From Owenia fusiformis (Eukaryota; Annelida; Polychaeta; Sabellida; Oweniidae), in NCBI GenBank assembly GCA_903813345.2, contig CAIIXF020000003.1, forward strand, positions 27,419,248-27,483,247: a stretch of DNA of 64,000 nucleotides, in the 5' to 3' direction. A model generated the notes under the pieces. That model searched no databases. It was given only the letters and a program-made list of their open reading frames with translations, and had not been told where the DNA came from. Below, one piece after another: positions 1-32,500 of the stretch. The position numbers were made by a program, and so were the translations under genes. Position 1 is the stretch's first letter. Every line of letters begins with the position of its first letter.

Positions 1-27
1 TGGTGACATTTTGCATGTTGTTCAGAA
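1..27 (+). repeat. Edge fragment of the AACAAATGGCAGG dispersed repeat
   Basis: The first bases of the window match the right part of the repeat seen at 14051-14122 and 15092-15214 (TGGTGACATTTTGCATGTT). Only the right end is present because the window begins here. Confidence 0.35.
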
Positions 28-136
28 CAACTCTCCAACTCAACTCTATCCTTTCCACTCTCTTTAATTACATTCTCATTATTTGGATTTTAAAACACAA
101 CAGATTTAGAATGACATACTATTAGGTATTTTCCAG

Positions 137-19955
<19,819 letters not shown>

Positions 19956-21777
19956 AGAAACTATAATATATATTATTTATCTACAAATCAGCCAACATAT
20001 TGAAGACTGGGAGTGCAGTGAATATTTAATGTATACAACTTCTCTTTACAGAGCCGAGCCTTTAAAATCTAACAAAATCATGCAGTTTTTCACCATTCTG
20101 TGCATTTTCAAGTGATTTTGGCCATTTTTGGACCAAAGTTGCAAAATATGAACCTCCCTGGAATTTTTAGATATTGAACATCACCTTGTCAAAAGCTGGC
20201 TACGGGCCTAAACATGGCTGTGTATATACATGAACATGGTATAAACAAAGGGAGCTGGATAATGTAAACTGGTATTGTTTGGATGAAAAGTAAAATAATT
20301 TTATTATTTATTTATGTGTATTTACTGTTAGCATGATGATGAAAATACAGATATATTTTATTTATACTGTATTTACTAAAATCTAGTCTAAAAGAGAGTT
20401 CTTGTATCAGACAGATTAACATTGTAATGTTATATCAATATAACAATGTGAATGCAATGTAAACTCACACATTTTGATTTCCTTTGAATGAAATAAATTG
20501 AAAAGCATGAATTTACCTTGTATATTTTCTTTTATGGCTTTTAACAAAAAGTTTTTTATATGTGTAGTATACTCTGACTCTATTAGAAACATGACAATGC
20601 TTAATGATTTTATATCCAGTATTTTCACTTTGAAAGTTAAAATGATTTGAAAATTAATTTCAGCTTGATTCGCAATGCTCAGTGTGCAACTTTTGAATCA
20701 TTAGATCAATCAAGTAATTAAAACATGGCATCTATTGGCCATGATGTCATTCTTATAGGTTCAAGGCAGAAACAGATTAACTAGGTTATTTTTTCATTTT
20801 TTATTTTATTTTTTTTCTTACAATTTTGCTTACTATCATTGTGCATGATGCATGCAAAGTATCACATGTAAATACATGAGCGTTCAAAAGAAATCTTGCC
20901 ATATAATTACCCTAGTTTCCTGGTTCACCAAAAGGGTTCAAAAATTTATTGGAAAGGTCTAATAATTTTTGTTGGTGTATGGCGGAGGAAAGGGTATCTT
21001 TAGCTAGTGAAAATCAACACTTGACCTTTTCTAAATCAATTAGGGAGACATATCTGATTGCATTTAATAACCAATCAATGATTTTGAGACATAGCCAATC
21101 CACTATAAGATCACAAATGTACTGTTAGTAAACCTATGGTAAACCCATCAGGAAATTCTCATATTTTCTTTTGCTATGGGCTAACCCATTTAGAATTACT
21201 ATAATCCCTTAAACGTCTTAAGGAAAGACCTTGAATCAGACGGATTAGCATTGTAGTTTAAATAAGATCATGGATTATCAGCAAATATTAGTACAAAGCA
21301 GATATTAAGAGCAGAGAGCACCACGGAGTAAATATACGTTTGATCTAGTTCTCGAATGGACATAAGAGTGGAAAATAGTGGAATTAACGAGAAATAAAGT
21401 ATATCTAGTGATGTCTTGACTGCTGTTTGAGTAATGATTCCAAAAATGAAGGCCGGGTATTGTTTTTAAGGAGGGATTTCATAGAATATCCATGACCGTA
21501 ATGAAGTTTCATGGATGGGCGGTTATTGAGGAAATATACTTTAGGGTTACATAGATCATATAAGACTCGTGCCAGTTTCTCCGTGGCAATTTAACATTGT
21601 TAATACGGCAAAGTCCTAATTTAAGTAGAAAGTAAAAAAATACCAGAATTCAAGTTCGAAAAGTCAGTTGTTTTGAACAAGTATTCAGTTGTTGAAGTGC
21701 ATGACAAAGAAAAACCCAATGAAAATGTTGAATTACATACAATTGAAGCCCAAGGACTAAATATCATCGGCTAAACT
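19956..21777. other. Intergenic region after CLPB
   Basis: Probable CLPB 3' UTR, then AT-rich spacer to the ANKUB1-like gene. AATAAA occurs near 20491 and T-rich tracts near 20800. One dispersed repeat copy lies at 20072-20209. No other gene seen. Confidence 0.5.
20072..20209. repeat. GTAGCCAG-family dispersed repeat, copy 2 (one end)
   Basis: Aligns with the right half of copies 27878-28047 and 48277-48440 (TTTTTCACCATTCTG, GATTTTGGCCATTTTTGG) and ends AAAAGCTGGCTACGGGCC. The left terminus is missing, so this copy is truncated. It lies in the probable 3' UTR of CLPB. Confidence 0.65.
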
Positions 21778-24700
21778 ATGAATAAACGGAGGATTGCAAT
21801 CCAAGGGATGAACTATCCCGAAATGAGAACTGCCAACCTACCAGATGGACATTGGGGTATTCACTCGTCCATTCACTCGTTTTCATCAGAAGACAGAGAC
21901 TCGTCTTTAATAAGTGCAGACAAAGACTCGTCAAGTTTGAATGAAGCTCGAGTACTTAGGAGTGTGGACGATGCCCTTTCGTCAAAGGTAAATAACATTC
22001 TGCTAAGCATCACATCTTTCTGTTTCACTAGGAACTTGACTGAGGAAAAATGAGATGTCAGGGTTTATCATGATTGGCATAACATTTACTTTGTATTATA
22101 TTTACATTGTTATTGTAATTATAATACAATGTGCCCCATAAGCCTAAAAAGTGGCTTTGTATAAAAAAAACCTCCTACCTCATACCCACCTACCGACCTA
22201 CGTGGGACATGATACAGTCATTGAAGGGTTCAATTGAAAGATTTTTAAATCTTAAAATAGCTCTAATTATTAACATTTCTACAATTCCGGCTTTATTTTA
22301 TGACTAGACGGTTGACAGATCCATAAATAAAGGCATATGGGTGCATTGTAATGTGTAATGACTCGAGGGCGCCCCAGGGGAATAACTAACAAACGACCGC
22401 GAGCATAGGTCCAACAAGCCAGATAAAGAAATTGAAAGAAAGTGTGCTAAATTCGATGCCCCGAGTGGGAATCGAACCCAGCTTGGCTGTAGTAGCAACT
22501 TGCTATCAAGGGTCGTTACAAACGTATCTATAATTCATCATAAACTTAGATTTGATAAACTAAGATCTTTAAAATTGAACCCTTCAAAGACTGTATCATG
22601 ACCAACGTACGTAGATAGATGAGTATGAGGTAGGAGGTTTTTTATACAAAGCCCTTAAAAGTAGGTATAAATTATACAAGGCACTACAATAAATATACAA
22701 TACAATACAAATACAGTACGTTAATCATGAATGAATTATTAATTACTTCACTTGGGGTCTACATTGTCCTTTTTAAAAGCTCGCATGGAATATTTTCTGA
22801 GACAAACGTAGCAAATCTTCTGCATCTAATGTTAACATGGTTCAGCCCCGTTAGTTTATACTCTGAGGCCTGAAAATTGAAAAATTCAACATAAGACACA
22901 TTTCATTTGGTTAGCTCCTCGTATATATTCCAACAAACGCAACTAAGAACAAAAAACAGAAGTCGAATTACATTGAGTAAACCACAACAGTTCAATGAAA
23001 ACTAAATGGAGAAGAAATGGAATTCGTCATTGATTAAATGGAATAACATGTTAGATGAGATTATACATTGCCATAACATCTGACAAGTTATCTTCATCAA
23101 TCATTAAATGCCAGGACTAATAGTCCTATTTGGTGATTAGGGATTGTGTCAGATCAATACCGAGATAATTTCACATTCAGTTCCATTTACATTTATTTCA
23201 TTGTAGATGCGAATAGTTTTACTGGTATTTGTCAAACAGGTGAACATACAAAAATTGTTTTGTTTTTTTAGTAATATTTGCACACAGGGTTATTTGAGGT
23301 TTGCAAACGTTTAATGTTATTGGTTATTGTTATTTTTATCACAGTACTTGGCTAAAAATAAGGTAGAAAATGACTTAAATCATTAAAAGTATATGGCTCC
23401 TTAGAGCGACTTATTTTTGATGATCTTTGGTATGCTCGTAAGTAGTTAACAAGTAGTTTGAGAGCGTTATTATGTTTATTCATTATCATATACAAGTAAG
23501 AAGTCGTTGGGTCAGTTGTAAATATAGCTAAAGGTGAGTAACTTTGTAAAGAAAGGTATATTGAACATCACTTTTCATAAGTATATTTTATAATGCCAAA
23601 AGCAGGATCGCAAATTAAAATGTCTGTGAACTGCATATTACAGGCAATACACGTGATTTCATAAATGTTGCACATTTTGAGGTTCGATCGATCAATCTTG
23701 GTTTTGGTTTGTTTTGAAATGTGATACAATGATTCTATTGTGCGAGTCGTTTTCTTTAAGGTTACCAGATAGATTTTTTTATATTTAAATGTGACATTCT
23801 ACCATTCAACTTTGTATGAATAAACGTTATTATGTAGTTCACCCCATATTCTGAGTAGGGACTAAAAGAGGTAGTACTTTTGGAAAATTATTAGTCAGTT
23901 TAGCCGTCTCAATCATTTACTAATTGAGACGCATATATTTCAGAGCGATGATGAAGACGAAAATGACGACGATGAGAATAATAATACGAGCCCTACAAGA
24001 CGAACAGATGACACTGGTACTCTTTCTTCATTAAATGATGCGCCAATCATGGATCGGCCAGGGCTGCGTTGGAATGAAGATAACCAATCAGGTTCAACCA
24101 AGCGGCCCGTGACGATAACACGTGAACACAACATGTCAGTAACCATAAGACCCAACTCAAGTCAAACACGACCACTGGAAAACAATTTTAAAGTGTTTGT
24201 GATTCTTCCAAACAAAAACGTATGCACATTGAAAGACACCAACCCGGGAACAGGTGTTACTCAACTTAAACAAGACATTGAATTACTTTCCGGCATCCCC
24301 GGGGAAATCTACTCAATTCAGTGCCCCAATGGTGGCGTTATCCAAGACAATACAACGCTTACATCTAACAAACTTCAAGACGGAGCCATCTTAAAAATGT
24401 TGCTCCATTCTGGATGGGATCGTCTGTTCAATGCGGTTTGGAATGGCGAGACTGGTGCAGTTTATGCCAACGTTACAAATCAAAAGATTAGTGAAAATGG
24501 GGCAATAAAACGAGTTATTGAAGAATGGAAAGCAGTGGCATTATACATAGGGGCCCATAAGGGTCATTTCGATTTGGTCGATATGCTTTTGAAACTTGGT
24601 TAGTATTCAGCTTATTCACGCAATGACAATGCTAAATACAACCATCAACGTATAATAGAAATCACCACGACATGCATAGTGTATACAAGTTTAATTTCGA

Positions 24701-27197
24701 AAACTTTTAAAATTTGACATTGACCCCATTTAATTATGACCGATAATAACTCAACAAAATCAGTACTGGTTACTGGACGAGGACTTGTATAAGATAATGT
24801 CTGACATTTGACCCCTAACATGACATTGATATGATGATCATGTTATTTGTTGACCATTGATAGAGTAAATAGAATCTCTATTATTTGATTGAAGTATAAT
24901 TGATCTTATTTTATTCGAAACAAGTTCAAGATGATATGAGGAGGGGAGTCTACATTTTCTGTTATCTTAAACATTCATGTTAAGCACCTCGTGGTCAACA
25001 CAGAATAATCTCATCATTGATAAGTCATGTGACGGTCGGTTACTATAGCAACTTAGCCAATGTCCTGAAGAAATGAATATAAAAAATCAAAAGCAAGTTC
25101 TAAAGTTATGTTTGTATTCATTTCTTCTTTTTTCATCGAATAGTTCTATCTGGGAGTTCTAATAAAGTGTTGTTTATTGTGGTTGATTATTGAAGAAGCC
25201 ACAACCTGTCAAAAAGGCATGTCAATTCAGTTTTTATCACAAACGCATGATAATCACGGTATGTGACTTTTATTTCCAGGAACAGATGTTAACACTACCA
25301 CACAGTATGGGAGGACGCCACTTCACGCGTGTGCTTCCCAAGACAAAGTATCCATGGCTGATAAACTTTTGGAATATGGTGCAGACCCCAGGCTAGCGGA
25401 CAACCAGGGTGCTAGACCCGTGAACGTCGCTTCTCGCTTTGGCGCCAAAGCATGCACCAGGCGTTTGCGTTTAGCGACGTTAAATCTGAGCTTTACAGAT
25501 TCTCAGCGTTTGTGTGACCAGGAAGATGTCAAACACCAGGAATCATCTGCAATTACAAATACTAAACAAAAACCAAAGGACAGTAATAGTATCGGTGTGT
25601 CTCTCCAAATGAATATGAATGAGTTGCGGATTTGTAACGGCCCGAATGGTTCTCTAACTGTACCATCTTTGAACTGCATAAAACCCTCAAGAAAACCAAC
25701 TGTTGTCATGTGCTACCCTGACTCAAATGCCGATACCCAAAGTAGAGACCCGTCCTCATCTCTCGATTCACAGGATACATCAAAATCTAGTTCAATTGAT
25801 TTAAGCTCAGTCTCCGAAAATACACCTTCATCCTCTCTCGGAAGTAGTTCCGCATTTACGCTGTCGTCTGTAGAAAGTAGGTCATCAAGTGCAAGGTCAT
25901 TTACAAGGTCATTGTCCTCCGATGGTGAAGATGCCTATAGGAGACAAATGGTGACACCCACTGGTCGACCATTTAGTGCAATGAGTCATACACGGTCATT
26001 GACTGACAGTATTGAAGGTGCAACAACGATTTCCAGGTATGGAACTCAATAATGAAAAATAATTAACGTACACATTTTCTTTTCTGGCAGATTTATTTTA
26101 TATGTCTGTTTTCCTTCAGATTGCCGCTACATCCAGGACGGGTGAGATCACAAAGTGCGCGAACAACGCGTAGTGAGTGTGGTACACGGTACGCAAGGCT
26201 CCGACAAAGTGAGACTATTAGAGAAGAACGCAAGAAAAAGGCAAGTCAAGCGTTTGATGCCTGGCTGGCCAAGAAGGCTACATCTTCGGATGCAACCAAG
26301 CAGACGACACAAGAATCCGAGAATGAGGATGATGATACTTCTAAACAAATAACGAGAGACCAAATGTTTCAGAAGTGGTTGGCAAAGAAAAAAGAGGACT
26401 TTAGGAAAGCATCTAAGAAGTCTAAAGATATTGATGATAGGGGAATGAACAGACGACCAAGATTTAAAGCGGGGTATCGTGATATTTTCAAAATTGGCAA
26501 TACCCAAGATGCCCATATTGAAACACCGCCAATTGATCACAATGAGAATTCAGCGGCGTTCTCACAATGGCTTCAAAAGAAATCCAAGGATGGTTGGTTT
26601 CAAAATACAAATTCTTACATTGAAAACGAAAATGATAAGACATTACAAAAAGGCGTCAAGGCTAAAAATGAGAAGCTTTGTGTGAGTGCAATAAGTCATT
26701 CTGAATGGCTCGAAGCCAAATATGAACAGATTAAAATTGAAAAGAAACGCTTGAAAAATCAAGAGGTGAATGCGAAACAAGTCAGCGCGAGAGGCAAAAC
26801 TTATCAAAATTGGGTAAATGATGTCAGTCAGAGAGAAAGAGAAAGAAAAGAGAAAGAGGAAGAACGTAAGCAAAGGGAAGCAACTCTGAAGGCTCTGGAT
26901 GAATCTTGGAGAAAAAGTAAACGCGGTTCAAAATCTTATGAAGATTGGTACCAGGAAAAGTACCAAGATTCAATCATCGATAGAATGTCAGACGCCAATA
27001 GCTCTATTAGCGGAGATAGTCCGAGAGATACCGAACAATACCGAATGCAAGTTGAAGATAGCTTTCAGAGATGGAGTGAAAAAAAGGATTCTGATGCAAT
27101 TTTGAAAGAAAGAAAACTGTTGAAACACGAAGTTTCATTGTTGAAAAAGGTTAAGAAAAAGTATCGAAAAAAAGAATACGAAGATGCCACCGAGTAA
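21778..27197 (+). CDS. ANKUB1: ANKUB1-like protein: ubiquitin-like domain, ankyrin repeats, W-x-x-K repeat tail
   Basis: Four exons join in frame into 899 residues: 21778-21987, 23944-24598, 25280-26036, 26120-27197. Exon 1 is Ser/Asp-rich. Exon 2 opens with an acidic run (SDDEDENDDD), then a ubiquitin-like fold (FKVFVILPNKNV ... QLKQDIELLSGIP ... TLTSNKLQDGAIL) and the ANKUB1-type segment GWDRLFNAVWNGE ... VALYIGAHKGHFDLVD. Exon 3 gives ankyrin repeats (YGRTPLHACA; LLEYGADPRLADNQG) and a long Ser-rich linker. Exon 4 has seven motifs of the form aromatic-x-x-W-x-x-K (AFDAWLAKK, MFQKWLAKK, AFSQWLQKK, SEWLEAK, YQNWV, YEDWYQEK, FQRWSEKK) in charged coiled coil, reminiscent of MAP9/CCDC-type microtubule proteins. 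The vertebrate protein is shorter and, as far as I recall, lacks this tail. The stop at 27195 overlaps a consensus GTAAGT, so a further exon is possible. Confidence 0.8.
22149..22664. repeat. Inverted-repeat element in ANKUB1-like intron 1
   Basis: Left arm 22149-22256 and right arm 22559-22664 are inverted (CCTCCTACCTCATAC / GTATGAGGTAGGAGG; GAAGGGTTCAATT / AATTGAACCCTTC), over about 100 bp each. The centre holds the tRNA-like SINE candidate. Confidence 0.75.
22330..22515 (-). mobile_element. tRNA-derived SINE candidate
   Basis: On the minus strand a B-box GGTTCGATTCC (plus 22468-22478) is preceded at tRNA-like spacing by TAGCAAGTTGC, which resembles an A-box, and the unit ends CACTCGGGGC. 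The sequence is too diverged to fold as a functional tRNA. It lies between the arms of the inverted repeat. Confidence 0.5.
24599..25279. other. ANKUB1-like intron 2
   Basis: Donor GTTAGT, acceptor TTTCCAG. AT-rich, with nothing else recognised. Confidence 0.6.
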
Positions 27198-29570
27198 GTT
27201 TAAGTTCAGGTTTTGATTAATTGCAATCGAATATTGGAATATGGCTCATTGTGTATGCAGAAAATTAATTGTAATCAAAAAATGTGGCACATTGTTTATG
27301 ATTCTGCATTTATAATTGTATACTGCTATATATGTGAATAAATTGTGATAGATTCCAATACGTACCACTTTTCTCAACATAACATTTCTTAGTAGTCCCA
27401 TGACATATTGATCATAAATAGCTCCAGAATATAAATACATCTATGAAATCAATTTGAATTTATTTCAAATATTAAGGGAGATACAAATAAAATGCATCTT
27501 GTGGTCCATAAGGATATGCTTTTTATCCACGAATTTATCTCGATATTTCCTCGAGTGTGTGCAAAAGGTGAGTAGGATACTAATAATCGATAAAACATGA
27601 GTGGATAGACCAGAACAAATCCTTACCTAGGATCGAATTTTATGTTCCATTGCGATAATTCAACACGCACTGATTGGGCGGGTCTAAGGACCGATAACAC
27701 GATGAAAGTTTGTTAATAATATCTGAGGCTAACATAATATGGTTGTCTCAGAATAATTTCCAGGACAAAACTGACACGAGCGGGGAACTTGCATTGCGAA
27801 TACGCCTTTTTATGCAACATACTCATAAGCGGGGAATACCTCTTTTAATACTTCTTTGACTTTGGTCACACATATCAGGCCCGTTAGCCAGAGGGGGAGC
27901 TGGGGGGTCCCCCTTGGCCAGAAATTCTTTCCAAATCATGCAGCTTTTCACCATTCTGAGAATTTTTCGCTTGATTTTTAGCCAAAATTGTGAAAAAGCT
28001 CCCCCCTGGAAAAAAGCTCCCCCTCCTGGTAAAAGCTGGCTACGGGCAAGCATATGAAAGACCAATCGGGTTGGGTAGTATGGCAATGAATGCTAACTTC
28101 CCGGCTGCTCCACCATTCTAATACAAAATAAGTTCTCCCAGGCCACGTCATCTGAAGGACGAAAGCAAAATAGATCCTAAGGTTTTGATTAAGTGATATA
28201 GAGTGTAAAATATTGGAATCAGTATCTTGACAAGAACACGGATTTGTTTCCCTTACAATATACCCTGGTGAAAATAGATTTTCTTTGCAAATCTTATTTG
28301 AATTTGACATAATTTTTGCTTTATCATTCCATCATGCAATGTCTCTTAAAACTCCAGCAGGTCTGGCTTTATTTTAAGGACAATCCCTCGATTTTGAATT
28401 TCGATTCGAGTGTATAAGTTTTGAAAAAGAGCTTATACTCGGCCCTCTTTTTAAATCCACTTCAGACTATTCTCCGCAGGGGTCTAGACAGCCATTCAGC
28501 ACCTCAGTATTCTTGGACTCAAAAATACACTCCACCAATACCCGGGCAACCGTATAACTGTTTTCAATTGAAATAGACCACTATTACTCGTCTACCTGAG
28601 ACTAAACTAAAATTTTAGATATGATAGTCCCAGCGCACCTTTCTCTATTTAGCTTTAGCCAGGTTTTATCAGTAACTCAGCGTCTCCACCATAGGCTGAT
28701 CGAGGTCGATAGAAATAATTTTTAAATAAAGATGGGATGGTAATCGATCTGTGTTTTATCTATGTTTCTCTGAAAAATATAATACTGGATTATTTTTGGT
28801 GTTGCCATCTTTATATCGGCCCAGAACCTATGGTATCTCCCAAGGATTCGAATCAAAAACAAAAATGAAACGAGCTCAATAGCATTCTTGAACTATCATA
28901 ATGTGTATTTACATTTTATATTAATTCAATGTCAATGATTAAATTGTTATCTCTGCTGTACATAAAAGTTTACATTTAAAGACATTGGGCAGCACATTTC
29001 GTCTTTAACAAGCATGCTTGACATTCTAAGGCCGGCTTCTAAGATGCATTCTATTGCTTGAAAGATTGTTATAAATAAGGTCATTTACAATGACTAGAAA
29101 TACAATGAGCAAATACACTTTGTAAATATTACATCGCAATCTATAACAGGAAATGTAATGTGAATGAGGGGCTAAGTTTAAAGTACCAGAGGCATCTGGG
29201 GAGGGGATTAGTGTTCTATGCTCCGATCGTGCACCACTGAGACTAATTGACACAACGTCGACATATCACAATAGAAGAAAGATATTATTCAATGTAAAAT
29301 ATGACATTTGAATGACATTCAGTCATATTGCTAACGCTAGGAACGTAAATGATGTCATTCAAGACCAAAATATATCATTTAATATACAAGTGCAAGTAAT
29401 GAAAAGGGTCTATTGATCTGGAAGAAGAGGCAGCGAAACCTACAGAACTTTTACTTTCTCTTTTCTTTCAAGAATAAAATAGGCCTAAATATTTAATATG
29501 CATATTAATATATGAGGAGTAGAAACTAATGAAAGGCCATATGTAGAAAAATACTCATCAACTGCATTAG
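27198..29570. other. Intergenic region between ANKUB1-like and Rab-like genes
   Basis: Contains one GTAGCCAG-family repeat (27878-28047). I see no exon with family resemblance; short frames look like chance. A GTGGTGCAC-containing stretch near 29215-29250 is weakly tRNA-like but lacks a B-box. Confidence 0.45.
27878..28047. repeat. GTAGCCAG-family dispersed repeat, copy 3 (complete)
   Basis: Starts GGCCCGTTAGCCAG and ends CTGGCTACGGGC, so the termini are inverted. The inner part (TTTTCACCATTCTGAG, CTTGATTTTTAGCC) matches copies 2 and 4. Confidence 0.7.
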
Positions 29571-32500
29571 ATGGAGGATTCATCATCTCTAGATCTTGAA
29601 CAAAATGGCCCCGGGGGAAGGGGACCAATGTTCAAAGTTGTCTTACTAGGGGAGGTAGGCGTAGGAAAAACTAGTTTGTTCAATAGGATAAAGGATGATA
29701 CATTTAAGGAGAACACAAAAGTGACTACAGGAATTGATAGCTGTTCTAAGGTTATGAATTATCATGGACAACGAGTAACGGTAAGTTTTTATGAACTTAT
29801 CAACTCTGTGGCTTATCCCGGCTTAAAACATAAATTCCCCGGGAATTAGTGTTTCGCCTGGTGTAATAGTTTATTTCACTTTACCGTAAACGTAAACAAC
29901 AACAAACAATACAGAATCATTCGATGTGTCAAATTTAACTGTTTCCACTATATAGCCTAGGTCAACACGATCAAATACTATATACCTCCAAAACAGATGC
30001 TACAAATCATTAGGCCTACCCGGGAAAATTACATTGGTCTGCACGAAAACAACTTCCGGGTTTTCCAATGATTTGCAATTGCAAGTCTAAAGGTTAAATG
30101 TATTTGTACTTTCTACAATATTCCCAAAATTGCGAATTAATTAAAATTAAAAATATACCCATGATTACACCTGTAGTAATAGTTCATGAAGCTTAAATAA
30201 ATACTTAAAATTATCGCAGCATGTCAGCAAGGCCCGGTAGCTCAGTTGGTTAGAGCGTCGTGCTAATAACGCGAATGTCGTGGGTTCGATCCCCATCCGG
30301 GCCATTCTTTTATTTTTATCATAATCACTTTACCATTCAATTCAAGGGGCTATAACCGTAATTGTGGTCTTAATAAGTTTAATTTCTTATTCACAAAGAT
30401 AATGAAAAACATAACTCTTTTAGCTACTCTCCTTAATGCCTTAATTTTACAATATCTGAGTACACCCCTACAACAAAGATTCTTTTTTACGATTATATTT
30501 AGTTGTCCATTTGGGATACTGCCGGAGTGGAGAGGTTCCGGACCCTAACGAGGAATTATTACCGCAGCACCCATGCTACAATTCTGGTCTATGATGTCAC
30601 AGAGCCATCGACGCTGCACTATCTCCCTAAATGGGTAGATGATGTTACAGCATTTTCTCCCAATGGTATTACACTCCCCTCCATAAGTTTGACAACCGAA
30701 AGTCCTCTTCTGGATCACTTACCTAAACCTCTTTATGTTGCCAAACTTATGGAGGGGAATGTATTTCTTGTCTTGTATTATAAATGGCCATTTTAAAATC
30801 ATTCTGATAATTCTACAACAGTTGCATTTGGCTGCTTGAAAATATAAATAAATTTTTATATATAGGTTATTTCGTGCTTGATTTTCAATATGAATTTTAT
30901 TCCAGGTTACTTCCTGCGAAAGCTATTTGGATTTTGATATAATAGCTTTCCCACGGAGCATTTGGACAGCTCAGTGATCGTGACCTTTGAAACTGAATTA
31001 AGTCGATCCGCGGCTTACTTTTGGTCTCTAACTGTGTCTTACATCAGTATCATCAATCCGTGTAAGTATTGGAGCGCTGGAGTACTTCTTTTTCGATCAA
31101 GACTTGTAATTGTTAGGTCGAGTGAATCGTTTTACTGCCAAATTCCAATATGGCGGTTTCTGCTCGGACATTTTCGTAAATCTCCGGAGGTTGTCCGAAC
31201 CTAACTAATTCTCAAAATTCATTTCGTTCGTTGCGTATCTCGCACCTAGCAAACCGCCATATTGGAAATAGGTCTGTAAAACTTTAACTCGATGAACAAT
31301 TTACAAGTCTTGATCGAAAAAGAAGTACTCCAGCGCTCCAATACTTACACGGATTGATGATACTGATGTAAGACACAGTTAGAGACCAAAAGTAAGCCGC
31401 GGATCGACTTAATTCAGTTTCAAAGGTCACTATTGATCAGCTGTTCACTTCTCCGTTTGAGAGCCATAAGTTTCAAAATCTAACATGGCTCTCGAAGTGA
31501 GTAAATTCCAGGGTAATATGATATTGACCGAACGAGCGTAGCGAGTAAGTTTCAATATAATATTTACCGAGGTCAATGTCATATTTCCAGTGGATTGAAA
31601 ATCAAGCATGAAATAACCATTTTATTCCATAATTTAAATTTTGAGAATTCAAGGAAAAAGAAATTGTAAAAAAAATTAAAAAATGAAAATTTTTGAAAAA
31701 TGCAAATTTTTGAAAAAATGAAGTTTTCAAAAAATGAAAATGTTTGAAAAATGATTCAAAATATTTGAAATAAATTAAAATCTTTGAAAAATTGCAATTT
31801 TTGAAAAAATGAAAATTTCTGAATTTGTTTTTCGAAAATTGGAAAAAATTGGAAAAATCAAATTTTTTTTGAAAGAAATGAAAAATTGGAAATACTGATT
31901 TTTTTTGAAAAAATGAACTTTTTGAAAAAATAGGGACAATATGATTTTTTCCCAGGGACAATATGATTTTTCGAGTATACATGTATATGATTTTTTTTCC
32001 AGGGACAATATGATTTTTCGAGTATATATGATTTTAAGAGGGATAATATGATTTTATTTCCCAGGGAAAACAGTAGTATTATGGAATAAAATTTTATATT
32101 TTATAATATTACATCTGTACCTATAACAGAAATGATATATATTATTTATTAGTGAAAATTTTAATAAAACATGACACATACTATTTTGCTCAACCAAAAC
32201 TTACCTAAAAATAAAAACATTGCCCTACCTTATAATAAAAATATTATAATTAAAATTCACATTCCAGCAATAAAAGCTCTCATTGGGAATAAAATTGACC
32301 TGGAATCAAAAGTTGAAGAGAAGAGTGAAGAGGACTTCTCATCTGTGTATGACTGTGATATTGTATGCAGGGCATCTGCTTGTACAGGTATGTATGGAGT
32401 ATTAACATTTTATGACTTTAATATTATGTGTAGGGCATCTGTGTATGACTGTGATATTATGTGTAGGGCATCTGTGTAAGACTGTGATATTATGTGTAGG

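Noticed and set aside
29150-29253. Possible tRNA-like SINE
   Set aside because: CTCAGTGGTGCAC on the minus strand is A-box-like, but I find no B-box at the right distance.
31602-32008. Phe/Lys-rich minus-strand frames
   Set aside because: Composition artefact of the GAAAAAT low-complexity tract.
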